Of a stretch of DNA of 64,000 nt, positions 1 through 8,026 are shown piece after piece. The stretch covers positions 1,421,644 through 1,485,643 of the forward strand of contig NC_002578.1 in the NCBI RefSeq assembly GCF_000195915.1, read 5' to 3'. The stretch comes from Thermoplasma acidophilum DSM 1728 (GTDB taxonomy: Archaea; Thermoplasmatota; Thermoplasmata; Thermoplasmatales; Thermoplasmataceae). Position 1 is the stretch's first letter, and each line of letters begins with the position of its first letter. The translations under genes were made by a program, and so were the position numbers. The notes beneath the pieces were generated by a model. It ran no database searches and was not told the DNA's origin. It was given only the letters and a program-made list of their open reading frames with translations.

Positions 1-1095
1 CTTTGTCGCGCCCGCGACATACAGAAGCGAAGGAGGCATGGCATCTATCAGGAAACCGCCAATAGCAGGCCCGGAAACCTGGCCGATCGTGCGTACAGTT
101 GTGAATACCGAGTTGCTGTTTACCCTGTAGTCCGGAGGTATGATCGTGTTCGTGAAGCTGTCCCTTGCAGGAACGTCCATCTGGCTGGTTGTCTGCCGCA
201 GATACAGAAACACCTGGCTGGCTATCAGGTTCGGTATCACCGGCATGAGTATCAGGGATACGTTGCTTATCACGTGCGTATAGACCATCGTTCGTATGAG
301 GCCTATTTTGCCGGAGATGTGAGAAGATATGAGTATCGATATCGCAGTCACGATATTTACAATAATGAAAATGAAACCTGCGTATCCAAGCGATATGTGA
401 TAAACGACCTTGAACCACAACGTGAGCATTGATGTGGTGACGAAGCCTCCACCGAACGCGTCAACTGCGAAGAGCGCGGAGAGCGTCGATACATGCCTGC
501 GAACATCCTGAGGAATCCTGTTCGCTGCAGACGGCCTGTTGTACTCCGGAAATGATATTGCAAGGTACATCGCAAGCTGAAGCAGCGATAACACGAGCAG
601 AACGATGAAGATGTAGGTGAACACGTAATGCACATAAAGGAACAGGAAGAGAGATGCCACAGCCGCGCTCCCATACGATCCGAAATTGTAGATGGAAAAA
701 GCGGAATTCTTTGCCTTCTGTTCCTGCTCATACCTGCTTATGGCGTACTGCTCGACCGGCTGGTACGCTGAGAAATCCCGGCCAGTCAGCGATATTCCGC
801 CTATGAATATTGCAGCCACGAAAACGTAAACGCTATGTGTAATTATGAGTATCACGAAAGCCAGGGCCATCAGGGCGGACAGTAGGATCATCTTTGCTTT
901 CAGCTTCATCCTGACGTAGGGGTATAGTAGTATGAAGACGGCCCCGGACACCAGGCTTACGAAGATCACAAGAGATGTTTCCACGGCGTTCAGGCCAAGC
1001 GATGAGAGATAATATGGAACTATTATGGCCATTGCGGCGAATATGAACGATCTTATCGCCTTGCTTATGGTCAGCATAAACGTATATCTATGCAT
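1..1095 (-). CDS. MFS transporter, 3' end cut by window edge
   Basis: Reading the minus strand from the ATG at 1093-1095 gives 365 open codons running off the left edge, so the C-terminus is missing. The product is almost wholly hydrophobic helices separated by short basic loops, for example RMKLKAKM after the second helix. A central charged loop, roughly residues 100-125, contains GRDFSAYQPVEQY. This layout fits the major facilitator superfamily; the substrate cannot be told. An AT-rich stretch at about 1115-1125 lies 26 bases upstream of the ATG, so the transcript is probably leaderless. The gene is divergent from the amino-acid permease at 1394. Confidence 0.8.
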   Translation of the reverse strand, partial: MHRYTFMLTISKAIRSFIFAAMAIIVPYYLSSLGLNAVETSLVIFVSLVSGAVFILLYPYVRMKLKAKMILLSALMALAFVILIITHSVYVFVAAIFIGGISLTGRDFSAYQPVEQYAISRYEQEQKAKNSAFSIYNFGSYGSAAVASLFLFLYVHYVFTYIFIVLLVLSLLQLAMYLAISFPEYNRPSAANRIPQDVRRHVSTLSALFAVDAFGGGFVTTSMLTLWFKVVYHISLGYAGFIFIIVNIVTAISILISSHISGKIGLIRTMVYTHVISNVSLILMPVIPNLIASQVFLYLRQTTSQMDVPARDSFTNTIIPPDYRVNSNSVFTTVRTIGQVSGPAIGGFLIDAMPPSLLYVAGATK

Positions 1096-1393
1096 GGAAA
1101 AAGATGATAAAAAATAATAAAAAACTGTCGGCGCTTTTTATGTTTTCAATGCCTTCTGAACACAGTTATTGATATTGCAAGGAATGTTTCTTCAGATCGG
1201 TGCAACACGCTGAATATCCATAGAATAGCATAAAGACATATCGAAAGATTTGATAAGACGGACTGAGGTTCTACCCAGATGTGATTTTATACGCGTCAAG
1301 ACCCTTCGCATTATAACAGACATAGATGTTTTTATCTTAATTGTCATCTTTTTTACATAAATGTTTATATAATAAGTATATATCACAAATTTT

Positions 1394-2785
1394 GTGAACA
1401 ATCATAGATATTCATCCCTTAAAAGAAATGCCATAGGATTCAAAGAGAACATGTTTCAGGGGGTTGCTGGATCTGCCCCAGCCGGTGCTGCAGTTGCTAC
1501 ACTCACTGGCGCGGCGGCCTACGCCCTTGGTTCCCTCCCACTTGCAGCATTCATCGCCTTTCTCGTGGTCTTCCTGAATGCCTTCATAATCAGCAGACTC
1601 TCAACGAGGATAGCTGGTGCAGGCGGCTATTATTACTACGTGAGGGACGGGTTAGGTAACCGTCCAGCAAGGTTCACCGGTTTCCTGTACATATTCTACC
1701 AGATAATGGCCCTAGCATTCATATCGCTTAGCGTCGGTGTCTTCGTGCCGGCAGTTCTCGGTGCAGTCTTCGGAATAGCCATACCGGGATACCTTATGTA
1801 TCTGCTGATAGTTGCTGTTTTGGCCGCTGGCTTCCTAATATCATACAGCGGCGTGCGTGAATCGACAAGGTACACCATGTACATGGCGATAGCGGAGATG
1901 GCAATCGTAGCCGGCATGGGCGTCATCATACTTGTGATGAAGCCCTCCATAAACACGATCTCTGTCTTCACGCCGAAATTCGCCTATGGTGGCTTTTCCG
2001 GCGTCGGAATAGGAGTTCTTCTAATGTACACCGCATTCTCCGGATTCGGTGCTTCAACCCCACTTGGCGAGGAGTCTATGGATGCGGAAAAGACCATATC
2101 AAGATCTGTTCTCTTCACGGTCGTCGTGCTAGGCGCTTTTTTTGTCTTTGCATCCTACTACTTCACTGTTGCATGGGGCCCTGCTAACATGGCGAGCTAT
2201 GCAAACCCAAATAACCTTGCACCTGGCATAACCATGATAAGAAACTATCTGGGCACCGGGGCCGCGATACTGATAACCGCCCTATTCATCAACAGCCTGC
2301 TTACAGGGACAGTGGTGGTGACAAACAGCACCTCCAGGGTCATGATGGCAATGGCAAGGGATGGCATAATTAATGAGAGTTTCAGCGGCGTTAGCAGGAG
2401 AAAGACGCCCCATATTTCAGCCGCATTCGTATCAGCCGGATCTGCTATCATAGCCATCGTATCAGCTGCTGTGCTAGGAGGGTTTGGAGCATTCATAATG
2501 ACTGCAACCGCAGCTACACTCGGCGTTCTGCTTGTCCACGCACTCATAAATATTTCCCTTCCAGCATCGGATATGCATCTTCACAGATCATTCTATGGAA
2601 GCATGATCCTGTCTGTGGTATCGGTAGCTGTTCTTGGCTTCATATTCTACAGCACGTTCATGTCCATAAGCCTTCCAGTCATAGTCGGATCGCTCGCATT
2701 CGCAATATTCTCTGTATCGGCGCTAGTTTATTCGCTTAAAAACAGAACAAGCGAGGTACATTCTGAGATGGCAGTAGAATCATAA
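1394..2785 (+). CDS. APC-superfamily amino-acid permease
   Basis: This 463-residue integral membrane protein has about twelve hydrophobic segments. The first helix carries the broken GVAGSAPAG pattern typical of amino acid-polyamine-organocation permeases, followed by a conserved GGYYYYVRDGLG loop near residue 75. It probably imports an amino acid or related amine by proton symport; the substrate is not predictable. The start is GTG at 1394: a TATA box (tttatata, 1364-1371) is centred 26 bases upstream, which gives a leaderless transcript beginning at the start codon. An internal ATG (residue 20) is a poorer choice because it would cut into the conserved N-terminal region. The downstream neighbour is convergent. 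Confidence 0.85.
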   Translation: MNNHRYSSLKRNAIGFKENMFQGVAGSAPAGAAVATLTGAAAYALGSLPLAAFIAFLVVFLNAFIISRLSTRIAGAGGYYYYVRDGLGNRPARFTGFLYIFYQIMALAFISLSVGVFVPAVLGAVFGIAIPGYLMYLLIVAVLAAGFLISYSGVRESTRYTMYMAIAEMAIVAGMGVIILVMKPSINTISVFTPKFAYGGFSGVGIGVLLMYTAFSGFGASTPLGEESMDAEKTISRSVLFTVVVLGAFFVFASYYFTVAWGPANMASYANPNNLAPGITMIRNYLGTGAAILITALFINSLLTGTVVVTNSTSRVMMAMARDGIINESFSGVSRRKTPHISAAFVSAGSAIIAIVSAAVLGGFGAFIMTATAATLGVLLVHALINISLPASDMHLHRSFYGSMILSVVSVAVLGFIFYSTFMSISLPVIVGSLAFAIFSVSALVYSLKNRTSEVHSEMAVES

Positions 2786-2839
2786 CATAATTGAAATAAA
2801 TATTATAAGAGTATATAATATAAAATTTAATTCGTATTT

Positions 2840-4270
2840 TCAGGCCTTTACCGTATACCTCTTCTCACCTGACGTGTCCTCAAGATTCCTTCCCTTTGTC
2901 TCAGGAAGCAATACCAGCGTCAGTGCGAAACCTATAACTGCGAATACGGCGAGGAGCGAGAACAGGAATGGTAGATGCGCAGACGCATCTGTGCCGAGTA
3001 TTATCGCATCGGCAAAGGTACCGATGAATGCGCCTATCTTGCCTCCTGCCGCCGACATACCTGTTCCAAGCCCCCTTGTTGTGACCGGAAACACCTCGGG
3101 CGGATACACGAACGTGGTGACGTTTGGCCCGAACTCTATGAAGAAATAGCTGAGCCCGTACAGCGCCAGGAACATGCTTATGTTGCCTATTATCGAGTGG
3201 TAGCCTATCGCAATTAGTGCATACGAAAGTGCCATAACTGCGAATCCAATGAGCTGTATGGTCTTCCTGCCTATCTTATCCAGCACTGAAGTTGCTATCC
3301 AGTAGCCAGGGAATGCTGCACCAGCAAATATCAACAGGGTGTATTCTGTGGATCTTATCAGAGCTGGAAGGCCTTTAATCGTGGATGGTACAAGTGCGGA
3401 AAGTATCGTCGATGACATTATCGAGTTGCCGTACAGCGCCCAGTCCATCATGAACCAGGCACCCATGGTACCGATCAGCGTAAGGAGAAAAGTCCTGTCC
3501 TTGAAAAGTGCGGTCCATTTGGCCTTCACAACGTATTTATCCTTGGATGATACTTCAACATGTATTCCGGTGTACTCCTTGAGATCCTTTGCAGCCTTGT
3601 GTACGTCTCCCTTTGCTGCTGCCGTGTATCTAGGCGGCTCGGGCATCTTCAGCCTGAAGTATATCACGATTGCTGCCGGTATGGCCCCTATGGCCAGCAG
3701 GGCCTTCCAGGTTATTGCCGGCGGAATACCGTGAAGCATGAACGCAAGCGCTACCAATGGGCCTGCAACCAGTCCAAAGCTCTGCATTGAGAATACACTG
3801 CCTATGAGCTTGCCCCTGCTCTTGGTATTCGAATACTCTGCTATTATGGTTGAGCTAGTGGCGTAATCGCCGCCGATACCTATACCCAGGATGAACCTCC
3901 ACGCTATTAAGGCTATAACGTTGTTGTAAGGCGTCAGGAAAGCGCTGCCCAAGGCACCGACTATAAGGATCGCCAGCTCAAGCCCGTAGACTCTCTTCCT
4001 GCCCAGGTAATCGAGGAGCCTGCCGAAGATTATGGCTCCTATGACTGCAGATATTAGCGCAGTTGAGCTTATGAGACCCTTGTAGAAAGTGTCCACGGTC
4101 GTCCAGCCTGCCAGCGAAAGCAGAGAAACGACCACACCGATTATGAATAGATCGTAGGCATCCGTAAAGAAGCCCAATCCGGATATAAGAACGGTCTTCA
4201 GATGGAAACTACCATGAGACGTGTTGATAGCCTCATTTATAGCGTCCAGACCTCCGTTGTTTTCTGTCAT
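2840..4270 (-). CDS. MFS transporter, phosphate/sugar-porter type
   Basis: The 476-residue protein has twelve predicted membrane helices and the classic MFS loop 2-3 motif GRLLDYLGRKR at about residues 83-93, repeated after helix 8 as DKIGRKT. The segment RFILGIGIGGDYATSS and a PEPPRY motif before the central loop match the phosphate:H+ symporter and organic-acid branch of MFS. The substrate is unresolved. A TATA-like stretch at about 4289-4299 sits 26 bases upstream of the ATG at 4270, consistent with a leaderless mRNA. The gene is divergent from nre, and the region between carries several TATA-like tracts, presumably one set per direction. Confidence 0.85.
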   Translation of the reverse strand: MTENNGGLDAINEAINTSHGSFHLKTVLISGLGFFTDAYDLFIIGVVVSLLSLAGWTTVDTFYKGLISSTALISAVIGAIIFGRLLDYLGRKRVYGLELAILIVGALGSAFLTPYNNVIALIAWRFILGIGIGGDYATSSTIIAEYSNTKSRGKLIGSVFSMQSFGLVAGPLVALAFMLHGIPPAITWKALLAIGAIPAAIVIYFRLKMPEPPRYTAAAKGDVHKAAKDLKEYTGIHVEVSSKDKYVVKAKWTALFKDRTFLLTLIGTMGAWFMMDWALYGNSIMSSTILSALVPSTIKGLPALIRSTEYTLLIFAGAAFPGYWIATSVLDKIGRKTIQLIGFAVMALSYALIAIGYHSIIGNISMFLALYGLSYFFIEFGPNVTTFVYPPEVFPVTTRGLGTGMSAAGGKIGAFIGTFADAIILGTDASAHLPFLFSLLAVFAVIGFALTLVLLPETKGRNLEDTSGEKRYTVKA

Positions 4271-4398
4271 CAGCTTACAATGATCTCTGGATATATCATA
4301 TTTTTCTATATATTATATATCAGATCGATATCCATATGTATTATATATATTGCAGGAGAATCTTTAACCTTAAATATCCCCTGGCATTGATTAACCAT

Positions 4399-5652
4399 AT
4401 GCCTGTTAAGGCAAAGATGAGCATACCCGCTTCGCTCTGCATGAGGTGCAGGGGGGCAAAGAGGCTGTGCGGACTCTCATACTGCCCCATAGAGATAGAG
4501 ATGATAACGAGATCGAAGATCAGCGGCAGGAGTAACATAAAGGAGATCGATGGATCATCGCCACCTTCGGTTTTTGTGGGCCGCTATGGCTACCCAAAGG
4601 TCTCCGTATATCCATCTGCACCGCCGATCAGGGGCGATACCAGCAATCTCTCAGTCAGCGCATCATGGCTGGACATGCCGCTGGAAGAGTTCATATCAGC
4701 CAGGCTGTCCATGCTAAGGGGATCCAGGGAGTTTGCCGTGGATGCAGCGGTCGATCCAGATGCGCTGCTCCAGAGGATACAGGAGATATCACTCTCAAAG
4801 GGTTCCGTTGATGTGGACATACTGCTTGAGAGGCCCATAGACACCTCGAAGATCGAGATTGACGATCATGTGACGCCAATGGGCCCTGCATCACCCATGA
4901 AGACCTTCAGCCTGGACCCGTCAGGAACTGAACAGCACATAGAGAAGGTCTACTACGATACGGACATGAAGGCAAAGGATGCTGTGATGAAACTGTATGA
5001 AAACGGCATAGACATCGAACGAATATCGCAATCACTCAGTGTTGGCATCATGGGCGAAGGAAAGAACAGGAAGATCGTGCCAACAAGGTGGTCGATAACC
5101 GCAGTGGACAGCATGATATCCGACGATCTCATAGAGGAAGCTAAGCAGAGGCCCACAATAGATAAATTCCTAGCGTACAGGATGAGGGTGAACGGAAACT
5201 ACTTCATGGCCATACTGACGCCATCGAACTGGATCTATGAATGGGGAGAGTCCTGGTTCCCGGGCAGCACATGGAACATGTGGGGAAACCAGGCGGAGGT
5301 GGAGATTGATTACGAGGGCTACAACGGCAGGAAAACTTATCCTGATATCGGTGGATGCTACTATTCCAGCAGGGTGGCAGTGGGCGAGGCTTTCAAGAAG
5401 CTGGGCAGAAGCGGTGGTGCGATAACCTGGAGGGAGATATACCCGGGCTTCAACATTCCTGTCGGAGTATGGTTCGTCAGGGAGAATATGCGGAGGCTAT
5501 TCGCACAGAAGCCGGAGGTGTTCGATACCATCGATGAAGCCATGAACTACGTATCTGAATGGATGAGAGTACCGCCGGAAAAATGGAAATCTAATTCTTA
5601 CGTGTACAAGACGCTGAAGTACAACAATCTCGAGAGGTTCTTCAGCCTATGA
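4399..5652 (+). CDS. nreA: Archaeal DNA-repair protein of the Nre family
   Basis: The 417-residue product starts with a cysteine cluster (Cys14, Cys17, Cys24, Cys29; CxxC-x6-C-x4-C), the N-terminal zinc-binding signature of archaeal Nre proteins, followed by the long conserved Nre core. Nre proteins are implicated in survival of DNA damage and bind the sliding clamp PCNA through a C-terminal PIP box. Here the last residues are YNNLERFFSL, a PIP-like ending that has the LxxFF core but not the leading Gln. The ATG at 4399 is chosen over the upstream in-frame ATG at 4336 because a TATA box (cttaaatatc, 4369-4377) lies 26 bases before it and the family begins with the Cys cluster. The stop overlaps the next gene by 4 bases. 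Confidence 0.87.
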   Translation: MPVKAKMSIPASLCMRCRGAKRLCGLSYCPIEIEMITRSKISGRSNIKEIDGSSPPSVFVGRYGYPKVSVYPSAPPIRGDTSNLSVSASWLDMPLEEFISARLSMLRGSREFAVDAAVDPDALLQRIQEISLSKGSVDVDILLERPIDTSKIEIDDHVTPMGPASPMKTFSLDPSGTEQHIEKVYYDTDMKAKDAVMKLYENGIDIERISQSLSVGIMGEGKNRKIVPTRWSITAVDSMISDDLIEEAKQRPTIDKFLAYRMRVNGNYFMAILTPSNWIYEWGESWFPGSTWNMWGNQAEVEIDYEGYNGRKTYPDIGGCYYSSRVAVGEAFKKLGRSGGAITWREIYPGFNIPVGVWFVRENMRRLFAQKPEVFDTIDEAMNYVSEWMRVPPEKWKSNSYVYKTLKYNNLERFFSL

Positions 5653-6464
5653 ATGTGATCGAAATAGAAGTGAAGACGGCGCTGCAGAATTCAGGCCTGA
5701 AAGAGCTGGATTACAGCCTGAACCCGTATCTGGGTTGCATGCACAGATGCCTTTACTGCTATGCAATGGATATGACCAAGGATGCCAGAGCAACACAGGA
5801 TTGGGGGTCCACTGTCATGGTGAAAAAGAACATTATAGAAGTTCTGAAGCGCGAAATTCCGCACAGGCGAAGGGGCATAGTAGGGATATCCACCATTACG
5901 GATCCATATCAGCCCGTAGAATTCAGATACAGGATCACCCGGCGATCGATCGAGATACTGCTCAGAGAGGGGTTCCGTGTATCGATCCAGACAAAATCGC
6001 CGCTGGTAGCAAGGGATCTGGATCTGATATCGAAGTACAGGCCGATGGTTGACGTCGGCATGACCATAACCACAGCATCGCCGGACAAGGCCAGGGCCAT
6101 TGAAACGCAGAGCCCGAGTCCTGAGGCAAGGCACAGAGCTCTGTCCGCGCTGTCAGCTGCCGGCATACGTACGTGGATTTTTTTCGGGCCGATAATAAAG
6201 GGCTTCAACGATTCGGATGCGGACATCGAGGGCGTGGTCAGGATTGCATCTGACACTGGATCACGTGTGATATTCGACGCTTATTCGTTTTATCCGAAAT
6301 CCGCCAGCCTCATGATAGAAGGGGGCATAAGGCCGGCCGCGCCTGACATGGATGCGATCGGGCCAAGGATACGGAGGATCTGCGAGGAATACGGCGTGGA
6401 ATGCAACAGCGAAGACGAAGATTATGTAAAGGAAAATGCAAGGATAAACCGAACGCTCTTCTGA
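5649..6464 (+). CDS. Radical SAM protein, spore photoproduct lyase-like
   Basis: The 271-residue protein has the radical SAM triad Cys30, Cys34, Cys37 in the sequence LGCMHRCLYCY, which ligates a 4Fe-4S cluster and S-adenosylmethionine. The surrounding pattern (NPYLGCMHRCLYCYA, then TDPYQPVE and the later TTAS and FGPI strands) is that of the SPL-like/Rv2578c family, often annotated as a DNA-repair photolyase but with unproven activity. The ATG overlaps the nre stop as ATGA, so the two are translationally coupled, which supports a DNA-repair or DNA-maintenance role. It ends back to back with the convergent acetyltransferase gene, with no spacer. Confidence 0.85.
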   Translation: MNVIEIEVKTALQNSGLKELDYSLNPYLGCMHRCLYCYAMDMTKDARATQDWGSTVMVKKNIIEVLKREIPHRRRGIVGISTITDPYQPVEFRYRITRRSIEILLREGFRVSIQTKSPLVARDLDLISKYRPMVDVGMTITTASPDKARAIETQSPSPEARHRALSALSAAGIRTWIFFGPIIKGFNDSDADIEGVVRIASDTGSRVIFDAYSFYPKSASLMIEGGIRPAAPDMDAIGPRIRRICEEYGVECNSEDEDYVKENARINRTLF

Positions 6465-7010
6465 TCAAATGTATATTATCTTCTCGTTGAACCTCTCGAA
6501 AAGGACTTCGTCTGCAAAGCCGTAGCCAGGAACGTAGCCCTGCCTTCGGTAACGGCCTACCTCTTCGAAACCGTTTTTCTCTAGAACTTTCCTGGACGCC
6601 ACGTTTGGTTCAAATACGCTGCTGATCAGCTTGCGCAGGTGCATGGTGTCGAAAGCGTATTTCATCATTAGCGATACCGCCTTTGTTGTAATGCCTCTGC
6701 CCCAATATTTCTGGTCTATGCCAAACGCAATGTAGGCATAGCTGTTTTTCGTGTCGATGTCGTAGAGGCCGATTGTGCCAATGAAATCCGCGGCTTTCCC
6801 GTACAGAATGGCATAGATCCTAGTTTTTTCCTTGTTTTTACGTAAACTGTCATAGAATTCATCAAGATCCTCAGGGAAAAATATCTGGGTTGGATCTCGG
6901 ATGAACCTGGCACCCTTTGGATTGTTGAATATCTCGTACAGACGCTGAAGATCCTCTTTCACTATCAGGCCAATCTTGACGTCTTCACTTTCGATTATTA
7001 CCGGGCGCAT
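6465..7010 (-). CDS. GNAT-family N-acetyltransferase (RimJ/RimL-like)
   Basis: The product is a 181-residue acetyl-CoA dependent acetyltransferase. The acetyl-CoA binding motif is at about residues 98-118 (YWGRGITTKAV), preceded by the beta strand AYIAFGID and followed by the C-terminal NVASRKVLEKNGFEEVG segment typical of the RimJ/RimL subgroup that acetylates protein N-termini or small amines. The ATG at 7010 is used rather than the upstream one at 7118 because the fold begins there (MRPVIIES) and a TATA-like element lies near 7031-7038. The substrate is unknown. Confidence 0.87.
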   Translation of the reverse strand: MRPVIIESEDVKIGLIVKEDLQRLYEIFNNPKGARFIRDPTQIFFPEDLDEFYDSLRKNKEKTRIYAILYGKAADFIGTIGLYDIDTKNSYAYIAFGIDQKYWGRGITTKAVSLMMKYAFDTMHLRKLISSVFEPNVASRKVLEKNGFEEVGRYRRQGYVPGYGFADEVLFERFNEKIIYI

Positions 7011-7059
7011 GATTAATGAATTGTATATTCTATAAAAATGATGTGAAATAACGTTCATT

Positions 7060-7747
7060 ATGGTGATTACGAAATCGCAAGACCCGTAAACCAATAGGCA
7101 TTTCAAGCAAGGCCTCACCGGGCCGTGTCAAGGAGTTCATCGAGGAGAAGAGGAAGGAAGGCCTGAGCGATGAGGCAATCGAAGAACTCGTCAGGGAGAA
7201 GTTCAATCTTTCAGGCGGAGGTGTAACGCATGTATTCGGCACGGGCAAGGTTTACGACATCTCGCAGACCATGCCGATTCCAGGGAAGGAGATGCCCGTT
7301 GAGGAGGAAATCAGGGCATCATCGCTGTACAGCGTTCTTAAAGGAATAGCAAAGGAGCATTACGAAGTCGTCGAATCGCCGGTAAGGGATGCAAGGGGGT
7401 ACACAGCGCATTCCGGAGAGGGCCAGAGGATCGTGGTCATGAAGGTGCCCGGTGAAGACATAAACGCCCTGCACACGCTGATCCATGAGATGTCGCATGC
7501 GAGGCTCGAACACCTGTACAGGAAGGACATTACGAGAAGCATTGCCGAGGCTGAAGCGGAGCTTTCGACTTACCTTGTCCGGGCGCACTTCGGATTCGAC
7601 TTCCGTGAGGATTCCGCGGCGTACATCAAGGGATGGCTTGACCAGGCAAAGGCCGAAGGCAAGGACCTTGACAAGGAAAATATCGACCGCGTGATGAACA
7701 ACGCAAGGTGGCCGATCAACGAAATCTCCGCTGGTCTGATGAAATGA
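7060..7747 (+). pseudogene. ArdC-like zincin metallopeptidase, frameshifted
   Basis: The C-terminal half has an HEMSH zinc motif encoded at 7484-7498, followed by a downstream acidic helix (EAEAELSTYLV) and an FGFDF segment. This is the zincin peptidase domain found in ArdC-type antirestriction proteins of mobile elements. Homology-like coding (GRVKEFIEEKRKEGL, then VFGTGKVYDIS) continues in the same frame upstream of the ATG at 7271 to about 7085, where no start exists. A good start, ATG 7060 with tataaaaa 26 bases before it, encodes MVITKSQDP in the neighbouring frame. One extra base near 7087 would explain the break. Either the gene is dead, or translation begins at 7271 and yields a 158-residue peptidase domain only. 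Confidence 0.65.
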
Positions 7748-7907
7748 TGCGATCAGAATAATATCATAAGCAATTCCATGCACTTCGCTGACTATTTTTA
7801 CGAAATGAAATATCTAAAAAAGACGCACGATGCAGTTTAGGAGATCCTTCATACCAAATAATCCTTCTGAAAGAAACAACCTGAAAGTAAAAAATAACAT
7901 TTTTGTC

Positions 7908-7934
7908 GTGTGTTGAAAAAATCCTAACATCTGG
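7908..7934 (+). repeat. Short repeat copy 1, left of the PNGase A-like gene
   Basis: The word gtgtgttgaaaaa followed by a related tail (atcctaacatctgg) recurs at 9911-9936 as gtgtgttgaaaaa plus tcttaatatttgat. The two copies are direct repeats sitting just outside either end of the glycoamidase gene, and the second abuts an IS256 terminal repeat. They may be ends of an old mobile unit; the match is short. The rest of the 7748-8026 spacer is AT-rich with no gene seen. Confidence 0.4.
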
Positions 7935-8026
7935 TCAGTTTATAAAAAATTTTAATAAATATATCACAATAAAAATATTTTTGACTATTTGCGACATCTG
8001 TGCCATCTGCGACGGGCGAGGATTAA

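Noticed and set aside
6465-7118. Extended start (7118) of the acetyltransferase
   Set aside because: The extra 36 residues are not family-like and lie across the promoter and the divergent gene start.
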